From Pseudarthrobacter raffinosi (GTDB lineage: Bacteria; Actinomycetota; Actinomycetes; Actinomycetales; Micrococcaceae): DNA of 64,000 nucleotides. Positions 54,222 to 63,316 of this stretch are shown here, one piece after another. The DNA lies in contig NZ_JAMXBH010000009.1 in NCBI RefSeq assembly GCF_023913735.1, positions 124,001 through 188,000 on the forward strand, read 5' to 3'. The position numbers and the translations under genes are program-made. The stretch's first letter is position 1, and the number at the start of each line of letters is the position of its first letter. Under the pieces are notes generated by a model. It was not told the DNA's origin. It saw only the letters and a program-made list of their open reading frames with translations, and did no database searches.

Positions 54222-56624
54222 ATGAATGCAAGGACGACGATGACCGACGTTCACGTGGTGTGGCTGGAAGACGTAGGGATGGGCGATGTGCCCTCCGTGG
54301 GCGGCAAGAACGCATCGCTGGGTGAGCTGACACGCTCCCTGATAAGTTCGGGCGTCCGGGTACCGGAGGGCTTTGCCACCACGGCCTCCGCCTACCGGGC
54401 GTTCGTCGCCGCCAACGGCATCGAACCGGCGATGCGTGCCTCGATCGATGCATACCGGGCGGGCCGGACAAGCCTGCGGGAAGCCGGCGAATCCATCCGG
54501 GAACTCATCCTTGAAGGGCAGTTTCCGCCGGACATCGCCGCCGACATCAGGGAACACTACAGAGCCTTGTCCCAACGGACAGGACAGGCCCGGGCCTCGG
54601 TTGCCGTGCGCAGCAGCGCCACGGCAGAGGACCTTCCGGACGCGAGTTTCGCCGGCCAGCAGGAAACCTTCCTTAACGTTGCCGGCGAGCGGGAGCTGAT
54701 GGAGGCCTGCAGGCGGTGTTATGCCTCGCTGTTCACCGACCGGGCCATCAGCTACCGGGAAATCAAGGGGTTCGACCATCTGGATGTGGCCTTGTCCATC
54801 GGCGTGCAGAGGATGGTGCGTTCAGACCTTGGGGCATCCGGGGTGATGTTTTCCATCGACACAGAATCAGGATTCCCGCGCAGCGTGCTGATCAGCGCCG
54901 CGTGGGGGCTGGGAGAAACGGTGGTCCAGGGCACCATCAACCCCGATAAGTACCAGGTATTCAAGCCACTGCTGTCCACCACACAATTTGCACCGATCAT
55001 CGAGAAAACAATGGGCTCGAAAGAACGGAAGATGGTTTACAGCCGGGGCGGGCACGCGCGAACCAGGACAGTTGACACGACAGACCAGGAGCGGCGCTCC
55101 TTGGTACTCACCGAGTCCGAGATTTTGACCCTAGCTCGCTGGGCTGTGGCGGTGGAGGACCACTACGGGTGTCCTATGGACATGGAGTGGGCCAAAGACG
55201 GGTCCACCGGCGAACTCTTCATGGTCCAGGCACGGCCGGAGACTGTCCAGGCGCGGCGCAGCGGGTCCGTTTTCCGCGTCTACCACCTTCGCGAATCGGG
55301 CCCTCGGCTTGTCTCCGGTGCGGCGATCGGTGAATCGATCGCGCACGGCTCCGCCTGTGTGGTCCGGGACGCCCGGGACATCGACAAATTCCGGGACGGC
55401 GCCATCCTGGTGACCCAAATGACCGACCCTGACTGGGTTCCCATCATGCAGCGCGCCGCCGGCATCGTTACCGACCACGGCGGCCCGACAAGCCATGCCG
55501 CGATTGTGAGCAGGGAGCTGGGCGTGCCCGCCGTGGTGGGGACAGGAAACGGCACCTCGGTCCTTGAGGAAGGAACGCCCATCACGCTTTCCTGCGCGGG
55601 CGGTGAGGACGGGGAGGTCTACGAGGGCACCCTCGCTTTCGATGTCGAAGAGGTTGACCTCGGGGCCCTGCCTGCGACCCGGACCGCCGTCATGGTCAAC
55701 ATCGCCAGCCCGTCAGCCGCCTTCCAGTGGTGGCGCCTGCCCGCGGCCGGCGTGGGCCTGGCACGGATGGAATTCATCATCAGCAACCTCATCCGGATCC
55801 ATCCCATGGCGCTGGTCCATCCCGAACGCGTCACAGACGCCGGCGAGGCTGCACGCATCAGGGAGCTCACGTGCGGCTACACCGACCTGCAGGAATACTT
55901 CGTTGACGTCCTCGCCAGGGGCATCGCCAAGATCGCGGCGCCCTATCACCCGCTCCCCGTGATCGTCAGGCTCAGCGACTTCAAAAGCAACGAATACGCA
56001 CACCTGATCGGAGGCGGCTCCTTCGAAGTTGCCGAAGAGAATCCCATGCTGGGATTCCGCGGGGCCTCGCGTTACTACGACAAGCGTTACCGGGAAGGAT
56101 TCGCCCTGGAATGCCGGGCGCTGAAACGAGTACGCGAGAAACTCGGATTCTCCAACGTCATTGTCATGGTGCCGTTCTGCCGCACCCTCCACGAGGCAGA
56201 CCTGGTGATCAAGGTGATGGCAGAAAACGGCCTGGTCCGTGGTGAGGAGGGACTGCAGATCTACATGATGTGCGAGGTTCCCTCGAACGTCATCCTCGCG
56301 TCGGAATTCGCCCGGCGCTTCGACGGATTCTCCATAGGGTCGAATGACCTGACACAGCTTGTCCTGGGGGTTGACCGCGATTCTGAACAGCTGGCCGGGC
56401 TTTTTGACGAGAGGGACGAAGCGGTCACGTCGATGATCGCAGAGGTTATCGGCAAGGCGCATGCAGCCGGGATCAAGATCGGTATCTGCGGCCAGGGCCC
56501 GAGCAACCACCCGGACTTCGCGGAATTCCTGGTGAAGGAGGGCATCGATTCCATTTCGCTCAACCCCGACACGTACCTCAAGACGGTTCCCGTGATCGCT
56601 GCGGCCGAAAAGTCCGAAAAGTGA
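54222..56624 (+). CDS. ppsA: Phosphoenolpyruvate synthase
   Basis: An 800-aa PEP synthase (pyruvate, water dikinase) converting pyruvate and ATP to PEP, AMP and phosphate. The N-terminal ATP-grasp has VGGKNASLGEL, ASVAVRSSATAEDLPDASFAGQQETFLN and MEWAKDG; the swivelling phospho-His domain has the catalytic His in DHGGPTSHAAIVSRELG; the C-terminal PEP-binding TIM barrel has ENPMLGFRGASRYYDKRYREGF, MVPFCRTL and IGSNDLTQLVLGVDRDS. ATG with GGGAGG upstream. The stop overlaps pfkA by four bases, an unusual pairing of a gluconeogenic with a glycolytic step. Confidence 0.96.
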   Translation: MNARTTMTDVHVVWLEDVGMGDVPSVGGKNASLGELTRSLISSGVRVPEGFATTASAYRAFVAANGIEPAMRASIDAYRAGRTSLREAGESIRELILEGQFPPDIAADIREHYRALSQRTGQARASVAVRSSATAEDLPDASFAGQQETFLNVAGERELMEACRRCYASLFTDRAISYREIKGFDHLDVALSIGVQRMVRSDLGASGVMFSIDTESGFPRSVLISAAWGLGETVVQGTINPDKYQVFKPLLSTTQFAPIIEKTMGSKERKMVYSRGGHARTRTVDTTDQERRSLVLTESEILTLARWAVAVEDHYGCPMDMEWAKDGSTGELFMVQARPETVQARRSGSVFRVYHLRESGPRLVSGAAIGESIAHGSACVVRDARDIDKFRDGAILVTQMTDPDWVPIMQRAAGIVTDHGGPTSHAAIVSRELGVPAVVGTGNGTSVLEEGTPITLSCAGGEDGEVYEGTLAFDVEEVDLGALPATRTAVMVNIASPSAAFQWWRLPAAGVGLARMEFIISNLIRIHPMALVHPERVTDAGEAARIRELTCGYTDLQEYFVDVLARGIAKIAAPYHPLPVIVRLSDFKSNEYAHLIGGGSFEVAEENPMLGFRGASRYYDKRYREGFALECRALKRVREKLGFSNVIVMVPFCRTLHEADLVIKVMAENGLVRGEEGLQIYMMCEVPSNVILASEFARRFDGFSIGSNDLTQLVLGVDRDSEQLAGLFDERDEAVTSMIAEVIGKAHAAGIKIGICGQGPSNHPDFAEFLVKEGIDSISLNPDTYLKTVPVIAAAEKSEK

Positions 56625-57646
56625 CTCGGCTGGGCATTCTCACGAGCGGCGGAGACTGCCCCGGGCTGAATGCGGTGATCCGCGGTGCAGTGCTGAGTGG
56701 CGTCATTTCCCACGGGTATGACTTTGTCGGTTTCCGGGACGGGTGGCGAGGGGTGCTTGACGGGGACGTGGTCCCGTTGCCGCGGCACGCCGTGCGGGGA
56801 CTTTCCCGTCTTGGCGGAACCATCCTTGGTACATCGAGGACCAATCCGCTAAAGGAAGGCGGAGTGGGGGCGGTGCGCGAAAGCCTCAGCCGTCTCGGAG
56901 TGGACGGCCTGGTCGCCATCGGGGGAGAGGGCACCCTGGCGGCCGCGCAGGAACTGTCAGACCAGGGAATTAAGGTGGTGGGCGTTCCAAAGACCATCGA
57001 TAATGACCTCGACGCCACCGATTTCACCTTCGGCTTCGACACCGCGGTCCAGACGGCGACAGAGGCCATCGACCGGCTGCGCACCACGGGGGAGTCGCAT
57101 CACCGCTGCATGATCGCAGAAGTCATGGGCCGAAATGCCGGCTGGATCGCCCTTCATGCCGGGATGGCTTCCGGCGCCCACGCCATCCTCATTCCGGAAC
57201 ACACGGTTCCGTTGGGGCAGGTTGCCGGGTGGGTGCAGTCCGCACACGACCGCGGGCGGGCACCGTTGGTGGTTGTCGCAGAGGCGTTCGTCCCGGAGGG
57301 CCAGGACGCGCCGTACTCGCCCCGCGGCCTGGACACCTTCGGCAGGCCCCGGCTGGGCGGAATCGGTGTGCTCATGGAGCACGAACTGCAGTCGCTGACC
57401 GGAATCGAAACCCGGGCGACGGTTTTGGGGCACATCCAGCGGGGTGGCGCCCCCACCGCCTTTGACAGGGTGCTGGCCACACGGCTGGGCATGGCCGCTG
57501 TCGAATCCACCGCCACCGGCCGTTGGGGGACCATGGTCTCCCTGCACGGTACCAGCATCGTGAACGTCGGATTTGACGCTGCGCTGGGCCGGCTCAAGAC
57601 CGTTCCCGAGGACCGTTACCGTGAGGCAGCGGTCCTGTTCGGCTGA
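56621..57646 (+). CDS. pfkA: 6-phosphofructokinase (ATP-type, actinobacterial G104/K124 form)
   Basis: 341 aa. Substrate and nucleotide motifs: LTSGGDCPGLNAVIRG, IGGEGTLAAAQEL, VPKTIDNDLDATDFTFGFDTAV, RCMIAEVMGRNAGWIALHAGMASGA, and HIQRGGAPTAFDRVLATRLG. Gly in GGEGT (position 104 in E. coli numbering) predicts ATP use; Lys in PKTIDND is shared with PPi-dependent enzymes, a combination found in actinobacterial ATP-PFKs. GTG start. It is translationally coupled to ppsA and converges on hsp20. Confidence 0.94.
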   Translation: MTRLGILTSGGDCPGLNAVIRGAVLSGVISHGYDFVGFRDGWRGVLDGDVVPLPRHAVRGLSRLGGTILGTSRTNPLKEGGVGAVRESLSRLGVDGLVAIGGEGTLAAAQELSDQGIKVVGVPKTIDNDLDATDFTFGFDTAVQTATEAIDRLRTTGESHHRCMIAEVMGRNAGWIALHAGMASGAHAILIPEHTVPLGQVAGWVQSAHDRGRAPLVVVAEAFVPEGQDAPYSPRGLDTFGRPRLGGIGVLMEHELQSLTGIETRATVLGHIQRGGAPTAFDRVLATRLGMAAVESTATGRWGTMVSLHGTSIVNVGFDAALGRLKTVPEDRYREAAVLFG

Positions 57647-57666
57647 TCCGTGGCCGGATCCTGCTG

Positions 57667-58089
57667 TTAGCCGCGCGTTATCTCGATCTTCCTCGCCGGG
57701 GGCTGCTGGGCGGCCGTCGGCACCGGCGTCCTGACCTCCAGCACCCCGTCCCTGTAGGAAGCAGTGATGTCCTCCTGTTGAACGCCGTCGGGCAAAGCGA
57801 GCCTCCGCACGAAAGAACCATAGCGGAACTCCGAGCGGTAACTGTCCTTTTCCTTCTGCTCGGACTGCTCCCTGCGCTCGGCCTTGATCTCAAGGGCGCC
57901 GTCAACGATGGTGACGCTGACGTCCTTGTCCGGATCGATCCCTGGCAGTTCGGCCCGGACCACAAGTGTGTTGCCTTCAACCGATTCTTCGACGCGGATC
58001 CCCGACGCCGCTGTATCACCTTCGAAAATTCTTTCAATCATCTCGACGGGGGAGCGCCGGGTGTCAAACCATTTCATCAAATCAGCCAT
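57667..58089 (-). CDS. Hsp20/alpha-crystallin small heat shock protein
   Basis: 140 aa with an alpha-crystallin domain of about 90 residues: VEESVEGNTLVVRAELPGIDPDKDVSVTIVDGALEIKAERRE, then EFRYGSFVRRLALPDGVQQEDITASYRDGVLEVRTPV, ending KIEI (the IxI-like C-terminal motif). It is a holdase that forms oligomers. The mycobacterial homologue HspX is the hallmark DosR target. ATG with AGGAGGC upstream. It diverges from the PNPOx gene. Confidence 0.95.
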   Translation of the reverse strand: MADLMKWFDTRRSPVEMIERIFEGDTAASGIRVEESVEGNTLVVRAELPGIDPDKDVSVTIVDGALEIKAERREQSEQKEKDSYRSEFRYGSFVRRLALPDGVQQEDITASYRDGVLEVRTPVPTAAQQPPARKIEITRG

Positions 58090-58128
58090 GGCTGCCTCCT
58101 TGCTTGGATGACCGTCGGGGCATGACGT

Positions 58129-58185
58129 GCCCGACTCCTTAAGGGTCGGGCAAAGGGCCGGGAGGACCCAGAGGCTTTGGTCCTG
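58129..58185. promoter_or_regulatory. hsp20/PNPOx divergent control region
   Basis: Two elements: GCCCGAC-N9-GTCGGGC (58129-58151), a perfect 7-bp inverted repeat centred on TTAA, and the 17-bp box CAGAGGCTTTGGTCCTG (58169-58185), identical on the opposite strand to the ppsA promoter box. They lie 40-96 bases from the hsp20 start and 70-126 from the PNPOx start. Confidence 0.6.
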
Positions 58186-58254
58186 AGTGCCGGGAAGGTT
58201 GCGCTGATGGTGCGGTTCAATGCGAGCCGGCATTGGAGGGCTAGGATCAGTTGC

Positions 58255-58719
58255 ATGAGCAGCTCCCCCTCAGAGTCTCACACGGAAGTCCTCGCCCCGG
58301 CTGACTGCTGGAAGTATCTCCAGTCTTCCTATATCGGGCGGCTGGCCGTGATCAACGGTGCGGTCCCCGAGATCTTTCCCTTGAACTTCATGACTGTCGG
58401 CGAAACGGTGGTCTTCCGCACGGCGCCCGGCACGAAACTTCGTGCCCTCCTCAGCGGCGCCGCCGTGGCTTTTGAGACAGACGGGCTGAATGCATACGCC
58501 ACCGAAGTGTGGAGCGTTGTGGTCAAGGGAATGCCTGGGCCGTTTGACGGAGATCCGGCGGCCCTCCAGGAAGCCGGTCCTGACCGCGAACCGTGGCAGG
58601 CCGGACTCAAAGAGCATCTGGTGCAGATCGTCCCTACGGAGGTCTCCGGGCGAAGGTTTGCGGTTTCGCCGCGCACGCGCTGGTGGCCGCCGCAGGATTT
58701 TTCGGCGGACTGGCTCTAG
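58255..58719 (+). CDS. Pyridoxamine 5'-phosphate oxidase-family flavin-binding protein
   Basis: 154 aa, PNPOx-like split barrel: CWKYLQSSYIGRLAVINGAVPEIFPLNFMTVGETVVFRTAPGTKLRALL, AVAFETDGLNAYATEVWSVVVKGM, RWWPPQDFSADWL. These proteins bind FMN or F420. Mycobacterial DosR regulons contain FMN-binding nitroreductase-like proteins, so a redox role under low oxygen is plausible. It ends four bases inside the convergent ATPase gene. Confidence 0.85.
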   Translation: MSSSPSESHTEVLAPADCWKYLQSSYIGRLAVINGAVPEIFPLNFMTVGETVVFRTAPGTKLRALLSGAAVAFETDGLNAYATEVWSVVVKGMPGPFDGDPAALQEAGPDREPWQAGLKEHLVQIVPTEVSGRRFAVSPRTRWWPPQDFSADWL

Positions 58720-61190
58720 GGCCGCGCCACTGAGTTCTGTGTCACCTTCGCAGGCCTATCGACAGGGTACCGCCGTGCGTGGACCTGGCTTAGTGCCAGG
58801 ACCGCAAGGATGGCGACGGAGGCGGCGGCAAACGAGGCAGTTGTGAGTTCAGGAGGTGGCCATTCGAGCATAAAGAATTCCTGCAGGATGGGGACGGTCA
58901 TCAGCAGGAACAGGCCCAGGCACATGGCTGCAATGATGGCCACGCGCAGGGCGCTGACCGGGCGGCTGACAGCCGCCAGCACGCTCAGGGCAACCAGGGA
59001 AAGGGTTACCACGGAGGCGGTGCGGCTGGCTCCGGCGCTGAAGCCGCCCGCCGCCACGGAATACACTTGCACAGCCAGTACCGCCGTCGCGACGATGATT
59101 CCGGCCGGGACGGCCATGGCCAGTGACCGTTTCAAGAATCCAGGTTTGTAGCGGCGTGGATTGCTCATCAGGGCCAGAAAGAACGCGGGGATGCCGATGG
59201 TGAGACCGTCAGTGGCGGAGAGCTGCCGGGGCAGGAACGGAAAGCTCCACAACAGCGCTCCGAACACTATCGACAGGACTACCGCGTAGGTTGTTTTGCT
59301 TAGGAACAGCACCGAGACCCGCTCAATGTTGACGATGACCTGGCGGCCTTCGGCCACGACTGCAGGAAGCCTGTCAAAGCGCCCGTCCAAAAGCACTAAT
59401 TGGGCCACGGCTTTGGTGGCGGGTGCCGCAGTGTCCATGGCGATCCCGATGTCCGCTTCCTTCAATGCCAGGGCGTCGTTGACGCCGTCACCCGTCATGG
59501 CGACGGTGTGCCCCATTCTCTGCAGCGCCATGACCATATCTTTCTTCTGGGCGGGCGTCACTCGACCGAACACGGACAAGCCGTCCAGCGTTTCCTCCAT
59601 CAGGTGAGGATCTGAGGGCAGGTGCCGCGCATCGTAGCCGACGACGGCGTCGAGCCCCACCTCACGGGCCACCGCCATGACCGTCCGGTGGTCATCGCCG
59701 GAGAGGATCTTCACGGCAACGCCCTGCTGGCGGAAATAGGACAGGGTCTGCGCTGCATCGGGGCGGACTTTTTCCCGGAATGTCAGCAGTGTGGCGGCTG
59801 TAAGCCCTGGTGGCAGTTGCACGTCGTCGGGATCCCTTTCGGGCGCAACGTCCTGCGAGTAAGCCAGTACCAGGGTGCGTAAACCCGCCCACGCGAGGCG
59901 GCGGGACTGGACCAGGACGTCACCGGTGGATGCGTTGTTCCCCTGCAAGACCATCTCGGGTGCACCGAGCACCCACGTTCCCGCAGCAGCATGAGGCGAA
60001 GAGAAACTCGCTGCGCTCCACTTCCTGGCGGAAGAGAAAGGAACGACGGCGGCCGGGACCCGGTTGCCGTCAAAGGCGAAGGTGCCCGCCAGGCTGCGGG
60101 CGGTGGCGTTGGCGTGGGGGTCGGCGCCGAACCATCCCAGTGCCTCCCTCCAGCCCGGCGGAGATGGAATGCCCGCAGCGTGCACACCGTCGAAGACCAC
60201 CCTGCCCTCCGTCAGGGTACCGGTCTTATCGATGCACAGAACGTCCACACGGGCCAGTCCCTCCACAGCTGCCAGTTCCTGCACCAACACATTTTGGCGG
60301 GCCAGCCGGACACCACCGACCGCGAACGCAACACTGGTCATGAGCACCAGGCCCAAGGGAATCATGGCGATGGCGCCCGCCACTGCGCCAACGACCGCCT
60401 CCACCCAGGCCCCGGTGGTGAAAGCCAGATCCCAGCCACCCTTAGCCTGCATCTGGCCGTTGGTGACGATCACGACGACAGGGAAGAGAGCCCAGCTGAT
60501 CCAGTGAAGGACCCGGCCGATCCCGTTGCGGATCTCTGAATTAACCAGGGAAAAACGTTTCGCCTCCGCGGTGAGCCGGCTGGCGTACGAGCCGGCCCCT
60601 ACGCCGACCACCCGCGCCTCGCCTTGCCCCGCCGTGATGGTGGAACCCGACCACACGGTGGAGCCCCTGCCCTTGCCTACGGGTTCAGACTCGCCGGTAA
60701 GGAAGGATTCGTCAATTTCAAGGCCATCCCCGCTGATGATGACGGCGTCTGCCACGACCTGGTCGCCGGCATGCAGTACCGCGACGTCGTCCAGGACGAC
60801 GTCGGAAACTGCGATGTCCTGGACCTGGCCTTCACGGAGCACCCTGGCCCGGGGGGCGTCAAGGACGGCCAGCCGGTCCAGCAGCCTCTTGGCGCGGTAC
60901 TCCTGGACCACGCCGATGACGGCGTTGCTGAGCGCGGCGAAGCCGAAGAGCGCGTCCTTCCACTGCCCCAGGAAGAGCAAGAGCAGGAAGCAGCCGCCAA
61001 CAATGCCGTTAAAGAGGGTCAGCACATTCGCCCGGACAATCTGCCACAGGCTTCTGCTCGAATTGTCGGGAACTCCGTTGGCCAGGCCTGCCAGCGTTCG
61101 TTCCTTCACATCATCGGCGGAGAGACCGGATCCTGCGGGAGCATCAGCCCCGGGCGGATATGGCGCCGCTGCCGTGCCCACGCGGCTCAC
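58716..61190 (-). CDS. HAD-IC P-type ATPase, CtpE-like
   Basis: 824 aa. Actuator LDESFLTGESEPVGKG; TM4 region GAIAMIPLGLVLMTSVAFAVGGVRLARQNVLVQELAAVEGLARVDVLCIDKTGTLTEG with the phosphorylated Asp; nucleotide site VLGAPEMVLQ; hinge MTGDGVNDALALKEADIGIAM. The layout matches mycobacterial CtpE, a calcium importer, but the ion-binding TM4 motif is PLGL where P2 pumps have PEGL. The GTG start follows the flavodoxin stop with no gap, so it is the last gene of the ADH-flavodoxin operon. Confidence 0.92.
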   Translation of the reverse strand: MSRVGTAAAPYPPGADAPAGSGLSADDVKERTLAGLANGVPDNSSRSLWQIVRANVLTLFNGIVGGCFLLLLFLGQWKDALFGFAALSNAVIGVVQEYRAKRLLDRLAVLDAPRARVLREGQVQDIAVSDVVLDDVAVLHAGDQVVADAVIISGDGLEIDESFLTGESEPVGKGRGSTVWSGSTITAGQGEARVVGVGAGSYASRLTAEAKRFSLVNSEIRNGIGRVLHWISWALFPVVVIVTNGQMQAKGGWDLAFTTGAWVEAVVGAVAGAIAMIPLGLVLMTSVAFAVGGVRLARQNVLVQELAAVEGLARVDVLCIDKTGTLTEGRVVFDGVHAAGIPSPPGWREALGWFGADPHANATARSLAGTFAFDGNRVPAAVVPFSSARKWSAASFSSPHAAAGTWVLGAPEMVLQGNNASTGDVLVQSRRLAWAGLRTLVLAYSQDVAPERDPDDVQLPPGLTAATLLTFREKVRPDAAQTLSYFRQQGVAVKILSGDDHRTVMAVAREVGLDAVVGYDARHLPSDPHLMEETLDGLSVFGRVTPAQKKDMVMALQRMGHTVAMTGDGVNDALALKEADIGIAMDTAAPATKAVAQLVLLDGRFDRLPAVVAEGRQVIVNIERVSVLFLSKTTYAVVLSIVFGALLWSFPFLPRQLSATDGLTIGIPAFFLALMSNPRRYKPGFLKRSLAMAVPAGIIVATAVLAVQVYSVAAGGFSAGASRTASVVTLSLVALSVLAAVSRPVSALRVAIIAAMCLGLFLLMTVPILQEFFMLEWPPPELTTASFAAASVAILAVLALSQVHARRYPVDRPAKVTQNSVARP

Positions 61191-61724
61191 TCAGGGTGCC
61201 GGCGAGAGGGCTGCGCCGAGCGTCTTTCCCCATTCGCGCGCCCGGTCGAGTTCACCTGGCAAAAGCTGGTTGGCCTCATCGACGAGGAAGCTCGCAGGCT
61301 CGACTATCAGCTCAAGGCCATGTTGCTTGAGTCGTTTCGCGATGCCTTTGGACGCGTGACCGGTCACTAGCTTGTTCCCCTTCAGCCGGGTGTCGAAGGC
61401 GGCCGCTTTTCCGGTTGCCTTGTCCAGGAAGTCGAACCATGCCCGCAAGCCCGGTCCTCCCGATGCGGCGTCCGGGACCAATCCCTTCTCCGGGTGTTCA
61501 AGGGCGTCTTTGACTGCCAGTTCCCACATCGGCTTCCTGCTCATGCCGTGGATGTGGGTCGGCCCTCCCACCACCAGGAGATCCGTGGCGGTGGGCTGGG
61601 TCTGGCCTGCCTCCTCCACGGACATCACGTGTGGTTCGGCCACCCCCTCCAGCCCTTGCGCTATCGCATCAGCGATTGCGCGTGTGTTGCCGTAGAGGGA
61701 TTCGTAAACGATGGCTGCTTTCAT
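61191..61724 (-). CDS. Flavodoxin-domain protein
   Basis: 177 aa. The FMN phosphate loop is YESLYGNTRAIADAIAQGL; second-half signatures are LLVVGGPTHIHGMSRKPMW and AAAFDTRLKGNKLVTGHASKGIAKRLKQHGLELI. The length and cap region fit stand-alone flavodoxin-like proteins. Electron partner unknown. It follows its decayed paralogue (61721-62176) by a four-base overlap and precedes the ATPase. Confidence 0.92.
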   Translation of the reverse strand: MKAAIVYESLYGNTRAIADAIAQGLEGVAEPHVMSVEEAGQTQPTATDLLVVGGPTHIHGMSRKPMWELAVKDALEHPEKGLVPDAASGGPGLRAWFDFLDKATGKAAAFDTRLKGNKLVTGHASKGIAKRLKQHGLELIVEPASFLVDEANQLLPGELDRAREWGKTLGAALSPAP

Positions 61725-62176
61725 GGTGTGGCCTTCTTCTCGAGTGCTGAGGCCAGGTCCTGGGCCCAGCTCGCTGCCTTTTCAAGTTCTCCACCGCGCA
61801 GGGGCCCTTCGGTGCCCCGGACGTAGAACGGGGCGGGGCGGGCGATGGCGTGGGCGCGCCTTCCGTGAGCAGTTTGGTCACCTTCTTGGCGGCGTCGCCA
61901 TGGATGAAGAAGCGGACGCGGGTGTCGAACGCTGCGGCCTTGATGCCCTGAGCCGGCCGTTGCCCAACTGCGCCAGCAGTACCGTGATTTTGGGGGTGGG
62001 CCGCCAGCCGTTGATGGGGGAGCCGACGATGAGGAGATCGCCGCCTGACAGGTTCCCGGGGTTGAAGTCCGTCACGGAAACCGCTGCAGCGCGGATAGGT
62101 TTGAGGCCTTGTGCGATGGCTCTGCAACCGCCTTGGTGTTCCCGTATGCGGAGTCGTAAACAACGTAGCCTTTCAT
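61721..62176 (-). pseudogene. Second flavodoxin-domain gene, three frameshifts
   Basis: The frame begins MKGYVVYDSAYGNTKAVAE, a flavodoxin FMN loop, but shifts three times: at about 62117 (AIAQGLKP next), near 61953 (before GIKAAAFDTRVRFFIHGDAAKKVTKLLTEG) and near 61861 (before AHAIARPAPFYVRGTEGPLRGGELEKAASWAQDL). Each shift is repaired by restoring one G in a G/C run. The ends overlap both neighbours by four bases, so the operon was once coupled. The three like errors could also be sequencing mistakes. Confidence 0.82.
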
Positions 62177-63228
62177 GCGGTGATCACTACTTTCAGGGCG
62201 TTTGTCTCCGCGGCCCGGGCGAAGGTGTCGTAGGCGTCCATGAACTGGTCAAAACGGAAGCGGTGTGTTGCAAACTTTTCCGCCGGGAGCTTCTTCTGGG
62301 CCACGAGTTTCAGCAGCATCGGAGTGGTGTTGGCGTTCACGAGTCCCATGCTGATGTTGATGTTCTGGATCCAGAGGTTCTCCACATGGAGTTCCACTGA
62401 TTTGCCGTGCACCCCCACGTTGGCGACATTCCCGCCCGGCCGGACGATCTCCGTGCACATGCTGAAGGTCGCGGGAATGCCCACTGCCTCGATGGCCACA
62501 TCCACGCCCTGGCCGTCGGTCAGGCCCAGCACCTGTTCCTTCCAGTCGGCGTCGCCTGACAGGACGACCTCGGTGGCGCCAAACTCGCGGGACTTCTGCA
62601 AGCGGTTCGCGTCAAGGTCGATGGCGATGATGGTCGCCGCTCCGTAGAGCCCGGCGGTGGCGATTGCGGCCAGCCCGACCGGACCCACCCCGACCACCGC
62701 TACCGTGTCGCCGGGCTTTACCCGGCCGTACTGGACCCCGATTTCGAAGCCCGTGGGGAGGATGTCCGACAGCATGACGGCCTGCTCGTCGCTTACACCG
62801 TCGGGCAGCAGATGGAGGGAGTTTTCGGCGTATGGGACCCGCACGTATTCGGCTTGCGTGCCGTCGATCAGGTGGCCGAAGACCCAGCCGATGCCCGAGG
62901 CACCCTCGTCGCCCATGCAGTGCGAATAGAGGCCGCTCTTGCAGTTGGCACAGTGGCCGCAGGACTTGATACAGGAGATGATCACGCGGTCGCCCGGTTT
63001 CAGGCTAGTCACGGACGACCCGACCTCAGTAATGGTTCCCACTCCTTCGTGGCCCAGGATTCTTCCTTCCGTCACGGCCGGCACATCCCCTTTGAGGATG
63101 TGCAAATCCGTCCCGCAAATGGTGGTGGTGTCAACCTTGACAATGGCATCGGTGGGATTCCGGATCGCCGGATCGGGGACTTCCGTCCAGGACTTCTTCC
63201 CTGGGCCTCCGTAAACAATAGCTTTCAT
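62173..63228 (-). CDS. Zinc-dependent alcohol dehydrogenase (MDR family)
   Basis: 351 aa. Catalytic zinc: CGTDLHIL and GHEGVG; structural zinc: CGHCANCKSGLYSHC; Rossmann motif VGVGPVGLAAIA; the C-terminal HRFRFDQFMDAYDTFARAAE. It resembles dehydrogenases annotated for 2-propanol or alcohols in general; the substrate is not proven. The start at MKAIVYGGPG (GGAACGG upstream) is preferred. It is the first gene of the operon with the flavodoxins and ATPase, and a DosR-like box lies 90 bases upstream. Confidence 0.92.
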   Translation of the reverse strand: MKAIVYGGPGKKSWTEVPDPAIRNPTDAIVKVDTTTICGTDLHILKGDVPAVTEGRILGHEGVGTITEVGSSVTSLKPGDRVIISCIKSCGHCANCKSGLYSHCMGDEGASGIGWVFGHLIDGTQAEYVRVPYAENSLHLLPDGVSDEQAVMLSDILPTGFEIGVQYGRVKPGDTVAVVGVGPVGLAAIATAGLYGAATIIAIDLDANRLQKSREFGATEVVLSGDADWKEQVLGLTDGQGVDVAIEAVGIPATFSMCTEIVRPGGNVANVGVHGKSVELHVENLWIQNINISMGLVNANTTPMLLKLVAQKKLPAEKFATHRFRFDQFMDAYDTFARAAETNALKVVITA

Positions 63229-63316
63229 AACCGTTCCTGCCTGTTGCTGTTGATAGGGTTCCACGGCGTGCGGAATGCTGCTCCACCTCAACGATGACGC
63301 CCGATTGCCTCGCCGG

